Origin: Aliidiomarina sp047920995 | GTDB lineage: Bacteria; Pseudomonadota; Gammaproteobacteria; Enterobacterales; Alteromonadaceae | Assembly (NCBI RefSeq): GCF_047920995.1 | Contig: NZ_JBLRWZ010000007.1 | Span: forward strand, 15,547-79,546 | Reading direction: 5' to 3' | Length of the DNA stretch: 64,000 bases | Part shown: positions 28,149 to 36,613 of the stretch, piece by piece | Numbering within the stretch: position 1 is the first letter of the stretch | How the letters are laid out: each line of letters opens with the position of its first letter | Made by a program: the position numbers and the translations under genes | Notes under the pieces: generated by a model | Told to the model about the DNA's origin: nothing | What the model saw: only the letters and a program-made list of their open reading frames with translations | The model's database searches: none

Positions 28149-28475
28149 AAACTCCCGCTTGCAATTGTTTTTATTAGTACAAGCTACTCTGCAACTGATG
28201 GCCGCATGCAATAGCCGCAAATAATGGTATTATTTTAGCGGCCTATTTTCGCTGTACTGATCATTTTTATGAAGTTAGCCATTGTGCCTTAATCCACTAA
28301 GAGTGTCATCTTTACCAGGGGGCTTTACGAAGATTTATAAAGATGAATCAGCTGTGCTGTGCTCGGCAATATTATTGAGGGAATTTATCTTACAAACTAG
28401 TGGGATATTTCGGCAGGCCGCACAGGTGGTGCACAGGTGGTGCAGATTCTAGTGCGTTAGCTGTAGCAAGGGAAA
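28149..28475. other. Intergenic region between dnaE and tRNA-Asp
   Basis: These 327 bases hold no gene I can support. They must include the dnaE promoter, but I find no convincing -35/-10 pair. An 11-bp unit, GCACAGGTGGT, is repeated twice head to tail at 28420-28441. No terminator-like hairpin with a T run is evident after the tRNA. Confidence 0.6.
28420..28441. repeat. Two-copy 11-bp tandem repeat
   Basis: GCACAGGTGGT occurs twice in direct succession, followed by GCAG. It lies 35 bases beyond the 3' end of tRNA-Asp and is probably a small local duplication. Confidence 0.7.
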
Positions 28476-28552
28476 TGGCGGAGCGGACGGGACTCGAACC
28501 CGCGACCCCCGGCGTGACAGGCCGGTATTCTAACCAACTGAACTACCGCTCC
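28476..28552 (-). tRNA. tRNA-Asp (anticodon GTC)
   Basis: The 77-base gene folds as a standard cloverleaf. The acceptor stem is GGAGCGG/CCGCTCC, followed by a discriminator G and an encoded CCA. The D-arm is GTTCAGTTGGTTAGAAT, the anticodon loop is CTGTCAC with GTC at 28516-28518, and the T-arm is GCGGGTTCGAGTCCCGT. It closely resembles E. coli tRNA-Asp. As in E. coli (aspV), it lies next to dnaQ-rnhA-yafS-gloB-mltD. A good promoter stands about 100 bases upstream. Confidence 0.98.
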
Positions 28553-28655
28553 GTTGCCTCAGTATGAACTAACATTCATACCTCTTTCATCTGCTTTCAA
28601 GATTCAGAAACCGCGAACGAATCTAACTGTTTCCTGCTCCCTGAATGCGGCGAGG

Positions 28656-28684
28656 ATAATACGAGCAGCGTCGCCGCTAGTCAA
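28656..28684 (-). promoter_or_regulatory. Sigma-70-type promoter for tRNA-Asp
   Basis: On the minus strand, TTGACT (28684-28679) and TATTAT (28661-28656) are separated by exactly 17 bases. A GC-rich stretch (CCTCGCCGC) follows the -10 box, as in stringently controlled tRNA and rRNA promoters. Transcription would start near 28649, giving a leader of about 97 bases before the tRNA. Confidence 0.75.
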
Positions 28685-28747
28685 CCCCTTTTTTTACAGT
28701 TTTCGGTTCAACTGCTCACCTTTAAAGCAATTGCTGAAAAATCCTAC

Positions 28748-29518
28748 TCAATTTGTTGATGTTTCCGCCACTAGCCACAAGCTTTTGCCACTTTCTTGCG
28801 TAATTCCTTCCAGATAGGCCGCATGGGCCGCTTGTTCTTCGGCACTGGCGCGAACCACTTTTAATGGTGCTCGCTCGTTCGCTAAGCGACGAATTTGCTC
28901 TTCTCGATCGGCGGCCGATTGTTGGCTTTGCGGCGCTTGAAATAACTTGCGTTGGCCACCGCTCATTAATAAATAAACGTCGGCTAGGATTTCCGCATCC
29001 AGTAATGCGCCGTGTAATGTGCGATGGCCATTTTCAACATCGAAACGCTTACACAAAGCATCTAGGCTATTGCGTTGCCCAGGAAATTGTTGGCGGGCAT
29101 AAGCTAGGGTATCAAATACGCTAGCAACATCGCTGAGTTGGCCGTATTGGCTGCCTAACAGCCGCAATTCATGATCTAAAAAGCCCACATCAAACGGGGC
29201 ATTGTGAATTACCAATTCAGCGCCGCGGATAAATTCAATGAAATCATCTACAACTTGAGCAAACACCGGTTTATCTACCAAAAATTCATTGGTGATACCA
29301 TGCACACGAATGGCTTCTTCTTCAACAAAACGCTCGGGATTCAAATAAACATGAAAATGATTACCAGTAAGTTTACGCCCGATCATTTCTACGCAACCGA
29401 TTTCGATTACACGATGCCCTTGCTGCGGATCGATGCCGGTGGTTTCCGTATCCAGTACAATTTGCCGCTTCTCTAAATCGTGGCTTTCATCAAGTTTTTG
29501 TAAATCATCGCCCGCCAT
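28748..29518 (-). CDS. dnaQ: DNA polymerase III subunit epsilon (3'-5' proofreading exonuclease)
   Basis: The 256-residue protein is a DEDDh exonuclease. Exo I is visible as VLDTETTG (Asp23, Glu25), Exo II around VIHNAPFDVGFLDHE, and Exo III as HGALLDAEILADVYL. A short C-terminal tail follows, which in this family binds the alpha subunit. The ATG at 29518 is used because GAGG lies 8 bases upstream; the frame extends nine codons further. It is divergent from rnhA with 64 bases between the starts, the same head-to-head arrangement as in E. coli. Confidence 0.96.
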   Translation of the reverse strand: MAGDDLQKLDESHDLEKRQIVLDTETTGIDPQQGHRVIEIGCVEMIGRKLTGNHFHVYLNPERFVEEEAIRVHGITNEFLVDKPVFAQVVDDFIEFIRGAELVIHNAPFDVGFLDHELRLLGSQYGQLSDVASVFDTLAYARQQFPGQRNSLDALCKRFDVENGHRTLHGALLDAEILADVYLLMSGGQRKLFQAPQSQQSAADREEQIRRLANERAPLKVVRASAEEQAAHAAYLEGITQESGKSLWLVAETSTN

Positions 29519-29582
29519 TGTTTGTGCCTCGTTGGTTCGCAACATATACTCTGCAGTTGAATTTACCTATCTTAAAGCATCT

Positions 29583-30080
29583 ATGACACAAAACAAAACA
29601 AACAGCACCACAAACGGCAGCGTTACCATATACACCGATGGATCTTGTTTGGGAAACCCAGGGCCAGGTGGCTACGGCGTGGTAATGCAGGCTGGTAAGC
29701 ACAGTAAAGAACTGGCGGAAGGCTACCGTTTAACCACCAACAACCGGATGGAACTTCTAGCTGCTGCGGTGGCATTAGAAACCCTTACTCGCCCCTGCCA
29801 TGTTGAGCTGTATACAGATAGTGAATATGTGCGCCAAGGCATAACCAAATGGTTAGCAGGCTGGAAACTGAATGGGTGGCGTACCAGCCAGAAAAAAGCG
29901 GTGAAAAACGTGGATTTGTGGCAACGCTTAGATGCAGCAGTGCAGCCGCATACAATTAATTGGCATTGGGTAAAAGGCCACACAGGAAATGCAGGTAACG
30001 AGCGCTGCGATGAGTTAGCGCGTGTTGCGGCAACAGAACGTGCTACCCACGAAGATGTAGGCTACCAACCAGAAAGTTAA
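29583..30080 (+). CDS. rnhA: Ribonuclease HI
   Basis: RNase HI cleaves the RNA strand of RNA-DNA hybrids. The 165-residue product shows the family signature YTDGSCLGNPGPGGYG, with catalytic Asp19, Glu in NNRMELLAA, Asp in LYTDSEYV, and the GHTGNAGNERCDELAR block carrying the His and last Asp. The ATG at 29583 gives a short extra N-terminus before the conserved core; the upstream frame lies in the dnaQ coding region. Its stop codon shares TTAA at 30077-30080 with the stop of the convergent methyltransferase gene. Confidence 0.96.
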   Translation: MTQNKTNSTTNGSVTIYTDGSCLGNPGPGGYGVVMQAGKHSKELAEGYRLTTNNRMELLAAAVALETLTRPCHVELYTDSEYVRQGITKWLAGWKLNGWRTSQKKAVKNVDLWQRLDAAVQPHTINWHWVKGHTGNAGNERCDELARVAATERATHEDVGYQPES

Positions 30081-30862
30081 TTCCGCTGCACCGAAGATAT
30101 GCGCGCCGTTACTGATTCGGGGCGCAATTGGTGCTGCCGTTGATGTTTTAAACGCACTGGCGTAAGCGGCCATTCGCGCTTCCGCGCCACAATGTAATAA
30201 CCACTCTGCGCCCAGCTACAACCGCGCATTAACCACCCCCAACCCTGCTCTGGATCGCGCTCTTTCGACCACGGTACGCCAGCGGCAAAGTAGCCACTTG
30301 CTACTTCTTCATAATGCATTAGCGAAAGCCAATCCAGCACACGCTGGCGGCTAAACAGCCGGCTTTGCCACGGTGGATATTGCCCTACAGCGGGCACGGC
30401 GCGAATGAGTTGGCCTGGTGAATACGGATTAGTAACAGCGATAACCACATGGCCATCAGCGCGCAATACGCGATTTACCTCGCGTAACAGTGCGTGAGGG
30501 TTTTCATGGTGCTCAAGTTGATGCGCCATAAACACGGCATCGATACTGTTCTCAGTGAAAGGGAGTGCGCTAATATCTGCCACTACTTGCGCAAGCTGCC
30601 GTTGTTGTATTTCTGCAACTTTCTTCAGTTCAGCAGCAGGCAGCTGCTTTGGGCCTACGTAATATTGTTCACGAATACGGCAACTATTTGGCGTTAACGC
30701 ACTTAACGCACCTAAGTGCACTAAATAATGCCCAAAAATAGTTTGCCAATGCGGCTCTAAAGCACGTGCTAAGCAATCTCGCCACCATTCACCCTGCCGC
30801 CATTGTTGCCAGCTTAAAAGTAAAGGTTGTGAATAATCACTAATTGCTGGTTTTAACCACAT
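30077..30862 (-). CDS. yafS: YafS-like class I SAM-dependent methyltransferase
   Basis: The 261-residue protein has a class I methyltransferase core: ISALPFTENSIDAVFMAHQLEHHENPHALLREVNRVL is the post-I to motif III region, followed by DGHVVIAVTNP. The substrate is not known, and E. coli YafS itself is uncharacterised as far as I know. The assignment rests on the gene order gloB-yafS-rnhA-dnaQ-tRNA-Asp. The ATG at 30862 is preferred because AGGAA lies about 7 bases upstream; the frame runs 21 codons further. It is divergent from gloB with 50 bases between the starts. Confidence 0.82.
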   Translation of the reverse strand: MWLKPAISDYSQPLLLSWQQWRQGEWWRDCLARALEPHWQTIFGHYLVHLGALSALTPNSCRIREQYYVGPKQLPAAELKKVAEIQQRQLAQVVADISALPFTENSIDAVFMAHQLEHHENPHALLREVNRVLRADGHVVIAVTNPYSPGQLIRAVPAVGQYPPWQSRLFSRQRVLDWLSLMHYEEVASGYFAAGVPWSKERDPEQGWGWLMRGCSWAQSGYYIVARKREWPLTPVRLKHQRQHQLRPESVTARISSVQRN

Positions 30863-30912
30863 AGTTATTCCTTTTATACTGTAAACTAAAGCATAACAGG
30901 TTGAGGCGAATA

Positions 30913-31698
30913 ATGCGTATAACACCCATCCCAGCGTTTAACGATAATTACATCTGGTTACTGCAAGAAGAAGCTCCCAAGGCTTCCTCTGCGGCGCAGC
31001 CTTGTGTAGTGGTAGACCCGGGTGATGCGAAACCAGTACTTGCCTATTTACAACAACACAATTTACGTTTAGATGCGATTTTAATTACCCATCATCATTG
31101 GGATCATACCGGTGGCGTACAAGAATTACTGCAACATTACCCTTGCCCGGTAATTGGCCCAGCCTCTGAAAACATTGCCAGTATTAGCCATACCGTTCGC
31201 GAAGGCGAGCAATTTACGCTATTTGCTGGGCAGGTGATTGTTTCCGTTCTTGAATGCCCAGGCCACACGCTCGATCATATTGCATTTTACTCAGCGCCCC
31301 ACCTTTTTTGCGGTGATACCTTATTTGCTGCAGGTTGCGGCCGCATGTTCGAGGGTGAACCGAAACAATTTCTACACTCTTTAAATAAACTGGCCGCATT
31401 GCCAGCCGACACCAAGGTTTTTTGCGGCCATGAATACACCCAAGCGAATTTAGCCTTTGCCCACGCTGTAGAGCCGGATAATTTGGCTATTACCGAACGC
31501 ATTAAACAGGTGGCAGCACAGCGGTTACAACACCAACCTAGCTTGCCCTGTGAGCTAGCGGAAGAACACGCCACGAATCCATTCTTACGGGCACATTTAC
31601 CTTCGGTGATGCACGCCGCAGAAGCTAAGCTCGGTAAGCCTCTCACCCAGGCCAGTGATGTGTTTGCTGTACTTCGTGAATGGAAAAATAATTTTTAA
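30913..31698 (+). CDS. gloB: Hydroxyacylglutathione hydrolase (glyoxalase II)
   Basis: Glyoxalase II hydrolyses S-lactoylglutathione to lactate and glutathione in methylglyoxal detoxification. The 261-residue cytosolic enzyme is a metallo-beta-lactamase-fold hydrolase with the binuclear metal motif THHHWDH (residues 59-65), a further His in CPGHTLDH, Asp in FCGDTLFAAGCGR and His in FCGHEYT. The ATG at 30913 is chosen because GAGG lies 6 bases upstream and the MRITPIPAFNDNY start matches the family. Confidence 0.96.
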   Translation: MRITPIPAFNDNYIWLLQEEAPKASSAAQPCVVVDPGDAKPVLAYLQQHNLRLDAILITHHHWDHTGGVQELLQHYPCPVIGPASENIASISHTVREGEQFTLFAGQVIVSVLECPGHTLDHIAFYSAPHLFCGDTLFAAGCGRMFEGEPKQFLHSLNKLAALPADTKVFCGHEYTQANLAFAHAVEPDNLAITERIKQVAAQRLQHQPSLPCELAEEHATNPFLRAHLPSVMHAAEAKLGKPLTQASDVFAVLREWKNNF

Positions 31699-31775
31699 TT
31701 GCTGTTTTTTGCGCTCCGTATAATAAGGGTTACAATGTACCGGAATGCATGCGCAAATAATAATGAGAACACCAC

Positions 31776-33389
31776 ATGATAAAAAAGCTAGTTTTACTAA
31801 TCGCTGCAAGCAGTTTTTTAAGCGGATGCCAGCTACTTAGCGCGGAAGCAGAGCCGCCAACACCAGAAGAGTTGCCACAACATACACAAAGCGAAGGAAT
31901 TGAGCGCTATGCGCTTATTCACCCTGGTACTGCATCTGCACAGGCTATCGATCGTCAGCTACCTGCGGCTTTACAAGCTGATCTTTGGGATCGTATCCGC
32001 CTGCAAATGAGCATAGAAATTCCTGCAAACTCGCTTATTGAAAGCCATCGTGATTGGTATCTGCGCCATCCGAACTACATCAATCGTGTAACCCAACGCG
32101 CGGCGCCGTTTTTACATTTAATTGTGGAAGAAATAGAGAAGCGTGGCTTGCCATTAGAATTAGTATTAGTTCCGGTTGTAGAAAGTGCCTACGATACCTT
32201 TGCCTACTCACACGGCCGCGCCAGTGGAATTTGGCAGTTTATTCCGAGTACAGCCCGTTTTTATGGTTTAGAAATTGATTGGTGGTACGATGGTCGCCGC
32301 GATGTAATGGCCGCTACCACCACTGCTCTTGATTACTTTGATCGCCTGCATAAAACCTTTGATGGCGATTGGTTACTTGCCCTCGCTGCCTATAATGGTG
32401 GCCAAGGTAGAGTGCTGGGCGCAATGCGCCGTAACGAACGCGAAGGCAAACCTACCGATTATTGGAGTCTGAGCAGTTTACCGCAAGAAACCCGCAATTA
32501 TGTGCCGAAAATATTAGCCTTAGCCGAATTGCTTCGCGATAGTGAAGAATGGGCAGTAACTTGGCCACATATACCTAACCAACGGGTAACCGATATCGTG
32601 GATGTGGGGCAACAAATTGATTTAGCCTTGGCTGCTGAAATGGCGGGCATGAGCTTGGAAGATTTGCATCGCTATAACTCTGGCTACAACCGTTGGGCCA
32701 CCGCGCCTGATGGGCCTCACACCTTATTACTACCGGTAGAGCGCGCAAATCAATTTCGTGCGGCCTTAAACGACAGTGATCCAGCTGATTGGTTAGCATG
32801 GCAACGCCATCACGTGCGTTCGGGTGAGAGCTTGCAAGTTATCGCCCGCCGCTACAATACAACGGTACAGGCTATTCAGCAGTTTAATAACATCTCCGGC
32901 TCGCTGATTCGCCAAGGCGATTATTTACTGATTCCTGTGGCTAGCCAAGCATTAGAGCGCTATACGCTTTCTACTGAACAGCGATTAGCTGCAGCGCAAA
33001 GCCGCCCTCAGGGTCAGCAAAAAATTGATCACCGGGTGCAACGCGGCGATACCTTGTGGGATTTATCTCGCAAGTACAACGTGAGTATTGCCAATATAGC
33101 CCGATGGAACAACATGGCGCCGGGCGATATGTTGCGGCCTGGGCAAACCCTAGCGATTTGGCAAGCTAACGCTTCAGCAAGCAGCACCAGCACCGCCAGT
33201 AGCGGCACACCAGTGATGCGTACGGTGCAGTACAACGTTCGTAATGGCGATTCTTTGGCTCGTATCGCTAACCGTTTCCGGGTTACTATTGCTGATATCG
33301 AGCGTTGGAATTCCATTAGCCGCGATCGCTTTTTACAGCCGGGCCAACGCCTTACGCTACATGTAGATGTTACCAAGGTAACGTTATAA
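31776..33389 (+). CDS. mltD: Membrane-bound lytic murein transglycosylase D, three LysM domains
   Basis: MltD cleaves the MurNAc-GlcNAc bond in peptidoglycan. The 537-residue protein has a lipoprotein signal with lipobox LSGC (Cys18) and a transglycosylase SLT domain with catalytic Glu136 in VPVVESAYD, followed by GIWQFIPSTARFYGL and LLALAAYNGGQGR. Three LysM repeats bind glycan at about 345-392, 417-462 and 485-535. E. coli MltD has two LysM repeats and 452 residues, so this version is longer by one. A TATAAT box at 31719-31724 lies upstream, though without a clear -35. The pairing with gloB is conserved in E. coli. Confidence 0.95.
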   Translation: MIKKLVLLIAASSFLSGCQLLSAEAEPPTPEELPQHTQSEGIERYALIHPGTASAQAIDRQLPAALQADLWDRIRLQMSIEIPANSLIESHRDWYLRHPNYINRVTQRAAPFLHLIVEEIEKRGLPLELVLVPVVESAYDTFAYSHGRASGIWQFIPSTARFYGLEIDWWYDGRRDVMAATTTALDYFDRLHKTFDGDWLLALAAYNGGQGRVLGAMRRNEREGKPTDYWSLSSLPQETRNYVPKILALAELLRDSEEWAVTWPHIPNQRVTDIVDVGQQIDLALAAEMAGMSLEDLHRYNSGYNRWATAPDGPHTLLLPVERANQFRAALNDSDPADWLAWQRHHVRSGESLQVIARRYNTTVQAIQQFNNISGSLIRQGDYLLIPVASQALERYTLSTEQRLAAAQSRPQGQQKIDHRVQRGDTLWDLSRKYNVSIANIARWNNMAPGDMLRPGQTLAIWQANASASSTSTASSGTPVMRTVQYNVRNGDSLARIANRFRVTIADIERWNSISRDRFLQPGQRLTLHVDVTKVTL

Positions 33390-33436
33390 GTAGGTTGCTA
33401 AGAGATAGGTTACAAACCAAGAAGCGGCTAGCGGAA

Positions 33437-35551
33437 CTAGCCTTGTAACAACTGGATAAGTTCCGCTTCGCTTAATACAGGTACGCCCAAGCTTTCTGCT
33501 TTCGCAAGTTTTGAGCCCGCTGCCTCGCCAGCAAATACGGCAGTTGTTTTACTCGAAACACTGCCGCTTACTTTCGCCCCAAGCGCCTGCAAACCTGCCT
33601 TAGCTTCATCACGAGTAAGTTCACTTAAGGTGCCAGTAAGTACATAAGTATTGCCTGCTAATGGCTGTTCCGCGGCACTTTTTACTGCAATCGCGGGCCA
33701 ATACACAGCATGTTCGCCTGTGGTAAGCCGCTCGATTACTGCAATATTATGCGGCTCGCGGAAAAAGTTATAGATATGCGCTGCTACCACCACGCCTACA
33801 TCGGGCACAGTTTGTAGCTCTTCTTCTGTTGCTGCTTTTAGCGCCACAAGATCACCGAAATGTTGCGCTAAATTCTGTGCTGTTGCTTCGCCTACTTCAC
33901 GAATACCAAGGCTATACAGAAACTTCGCTAGGGTTGTTTCGCGGCTTTTCTGCAGTGCGGCTACTAAGTTTTCCGCTGATTTTTGCCCCATGCGTGGCAG
34001 TGATGCAAGTTCGCGAACGCTTAGGGTAAAAAGATCTGCAGGATGCTGCACCCACTCACGCTCTACCAATAACTCCACTAACTTATCGCCCAAACCATCT
34101 ACATCAAGGGCTTTGCGCGAAGCAAAATGTTTAATTGCTTCCTTGCGCTGTGCCGAACAGAACAACCCGCCCGTACAGCGTGCTACAGCTTCGCCCTCTA
34201 CCCGTTCAATAGCCGAGCCACACACTGGGCATGCACTAGGGAATACAATTGCCGCACCCCGCTCAGCAGCAGCCAGCAAATCACCTTGGGCAGTATTATC
34301 GGCACCATTGCTGTTGGTGCCATTATTGTTGGTGCCATCACTATCGGCTACAGTATCACCCGCTACACCAATAATTTGCGGAATTACATCACCCGCTCGG
34401 CGCACAATCACTTGATCGCCAATACGCACGCCCAAACGCGCAATTTCATCTGCGTTATGTAAGGTAGCATTGGCAACCATTACCCCAGCCACTTCCACTG
34501 GCTCTAGGCGCGCCACAGGGGTTACTGCACCGGTTCTACCAACCTGGAAATCTACATCTAACAAGGTGGTGATTTTTTCTTGGGCCGGGAATTTATACGC
34601 TATCGCCCAACGCGGAGCGCGGGAAACGAAACCAAGCTGCTCTTGCAAATCGATGTTATCGAGCTTAAATACCACACCATCAATTTCGTAGCTCAGATCA
34701 TCACGCCGCGCCAAAATATCGGCATAGTAGGTAAAGCACGCAGCGTTATCTTTTAATAAGCGGATTTCCGGACACACCGGTAGCCCCCACTCGCGTAACT
34801 GCTGCAAACGTTGATAATGGCTATCATCATCAAGCTGCCGATCAGGTTGCACTGTGCCCATGGCGTAAGCATAAAAGGCTAAGTTGCGCTTTGCCGTTAT
34901 CCGAGAATCAAGTTGCCGCAAACTTCCCGCGGCGGCATTGCGCGGGTTAGCAAACACCTTTTCGCCTTTGGCCAAGGCGGTTTCATTCAACTTGGCGAAG
35001 CTTTCTCGCGGCATAAATACTTCGCCGCGAACTTCCAAGCGTTCCGGATACTTGCCACGCAACTGCAACGGAATTGCCCGAATGGTGCGCACGTTCGCGG
35101 TAATATCTTCGCCACGATAGCCATCACCACGGGTAGCACCCCGCACCAATTGGCCATTTTCGTACAATAAGCTCACCGCCAAACCATCTAGCTTCGGCTC
35201 TGCACACCAAGCTAACTCGCCAGTTTGCTCGCTACGCTCGGTTACCCGACGAATAAACTGCTGCATTTCTTCTTCCAGAAATGCATTATCTAACGAGAGC
35301 ATAGGTACTTCGTGGGCAACTTCAGTAAAGGCACCAGAAGGTGGCGCCCCTACTCGTTGCGTTGGCGAACTTGTGGAATGGAGCTCTGGGTGCTGGGCTT
35401 CAATTGCCTGCACCTCACGGAAAATACGATCGTATTCACTATCAGGAACACTGGGCTGATCAAGTACATAGTATTCGTAATTATACTGATCAAGGCGGGT
35501 ACGCAGCTCCGCCAACTTCTCAATAACTTGCTGCGATGCACGCTCTGTCAT
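33437..35551 (-). CDS. ligA: NAD-dependent DNA ligase with an Asn/Gly-rich insert
   Basis: LigA seals nicks during replication and repair, using NAD. The 704-residue product carries the adenylated Lys120 in CAEPKLDGLAV, the OB fold (VGRTGAVTPVARLEPV), a four-Cys zinc finger (CPVC...CTGGLFC), helix-hairpin-helix repeats and a C-terminal BRCT domain (YVLTGTLSELTRDEAK). It is about 30 residues longer than the E. coli enzyme. The excess is a low-complexity insert at residues about 397-430 (about 34262-34360), between the OB fold and zinc finger, with GTNNNGTNSNGADN at its core. All catalytic parts are intact. It follows zipA by 30 bases. Confidence 0.96.
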   Translation of the reverse strand: MTERASQQVIEKLAELRTRLDQYNYEYYVLDQPSVPDSEYDRIFREVQAIEAQHPELHSTSSPTQRVGAPPSGAFTEVAHEVPMLSLDNAFLEEEMQQFIRRVTERSEQTGELAWCAEPKLDGLAVSLLYENGQLVRGATRGDGYRGEDITANVRTIRAIPLQLRGKYPERLEVRGEVFMPRESFAKLNETALAKGEKVFANPRNAAAGSLRQLDSRITAKRNLAFYAYAMGTVQPDRQLDDDSHYQRLQQLREWGLPVCPEIRLLKDNAACFTYYADILARRDDLSYEIDGVVFKLDNIDLQEQLGFVSRAPRWAIAYKFPAQEKITTLLDVDFQVGRTGAVTPVARLEPVEVAGVMVANATLHNADEIARLGVRIGDQVIVRRAGDVIPQIIGVAGDTVADSDGTNNNGTNSNGADNTAQGDLLAAAERGAAIVFPSACPVCGSAIERVEGEAVARCTGGLFCSAQRKEAIKHFASRKALDVDGLGDKLVELLVEREWVQHPADLFTLSVRELASLPRMGQKSAENLVAALQKSRETTLAKFLYSLGIREVGEATAQNLAQHFGDLVALKAATEEELQTVPDVGVVVAAHIYNFFREPHNIAVIERLTTGEHAVYWPAIAVKSAAEQPLAGNTYVLTGTLSELTRDEAKAGLQALGAKVSGSVSSKTTAVFAGEAAGSKLAKAESLGVPVLSEAELIQLLQG

Positions 35552-35581
35552 GAAGCCTTAAACCTTTTTTTGCTGATGTTG

Positions 35582-36592
35582 CTATTGCTCTTGGCGCAAG
35601 CCTGCAAGGCGCATGCGGCGCTCAAACTCACGAATTTTTTGGTAGGTATGCTGTACCGATTGTTTGGTCATAGGATTACGATTGCCATCTAGTACCGCGG
35701 CTCTCGGCATCGCATCGGCAATCTTATTGGCCGCGTTATACATCATGGTAAAGGCTTTATGGCCATCATATTTAATGGGCAGAGCCATAAATAACACCAC
35801 ACCACGAGTAGTGAAGCTTTCAATATTATCTAAATCAAATGTACCTGGGTTGTACATATTCGCCATTCGGAATAACAACGGGCCACGGCCACTGGGTTGT
35901 TCAAAGCGATGGAAGATATCTAAATCACCAAATTTCATGCCCAATTCAGTAACCGTTTCTAATAATGTAGTGCCTTTAATATCACCCGATACGAACAGTG
36001 TAATAACCTCTTCTTGCGGCGGTTCCACTACCTCTTCATTAGTTTCTGCTGCCGCTAAATCAATCGCCATCTGCTCTACAGTACCTTCATCTCGATTAGC
36101 GCGCAGTGATGGTAGCTCGGGCTCTGCAGTATTCTCTTGCGCTGCCTGCATCGGCTGCTCGGCACTGCTTTCGCTAGTATGCTGGCTTTGCTGAGCTACT
36201 TCGTTATCGCTAGCGGAATGGCTGTCACTGGCTTCAGAGCTTTCTTGCGGCACCTGCACGGTACTCGCACGCGCTTGTATGGCCTCAGGTTCAACATCAT
36301 CGGTAACACGTTCTGCCGTGGCACGAGCAGATGGTTTGCGGGTTTTAACTTTACTCAGGCCAAGCTCATCGAAATCATCATCGGCACCCCAAGCGCTATG
36401 CTCATCGCTTTCATCTACACCGCTCAGCAAATCCGATTGCGTGGTACTATCTTGCACCTGCTTGCGTTTCGGGTTACCCGAACGGCCCTGCCCAGTTTGG
36501 TTGTTGTTTCGCAGCGTAAGTACACCGTGAATTACCAAGCCCACAATCACAATCATACCGATAATAATTAAAACTACGCGTAAACTATCCAT
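35582..36592 (-). CDS. zipA: Cell division protein ZipA
   Basis: ZipA anchors FtsZ to the inner membrane at the division site. The 336-residue protein has one N-terminal membrane helix (VVLIIIGMIVIVGLVIHGVL), a long charged and Ser/Gln/Glu-rich linker (residues about 30-195), and a C-terminal FtsZ-binding domain (VITLFVSGDIKGTTLLETV to the end). That topology and the position between smc and ligA are diagnostic. The ATG is 21 bases after the smc stop; the ribosome site is weak (AGGTAG). Confidence 0.94.
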   Translation of the reverse strand: MDSLRVVLIIIGMIVIVGLVIHGVLTLRNNNQTGQGRSGNPKRKQVQDSTTQSDLLSGVDESDEHSAWGADDDFDELGLSKVKTRKPSARATAERVTDDVEPEAIQARASTVQVPQESSEASDSHSASDNEVAQQSQHTSESSAEQPMQAAQENTAEPELPSLRANRDEGTVEQMAIDLAAAETNEEVVEPPQEEVITLFVSGDIKGTTLLETVTELGMKFGDLDIFHRFEQPSGRGPLLFRMANMYNPGTFDLDNIESFTTRGVVLFMALPIKYDGHKAFTMMYNAANKIADAMPRAAVLDGNRNPMTKQSVQHTYQKIREFERRMRLAGLRQEQ

Positions 36593-36613
36593 CGCTGCTT
36601 CTACCTATTTCCG

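Noticed and set aside
28420..28441. Repeat near tRNA-Asp as a CRISPR or attachment site
   Set aside because: Only two 11-bp copies lie in direct contact, with no spacer. No integrase or second tRNA fragment is present.
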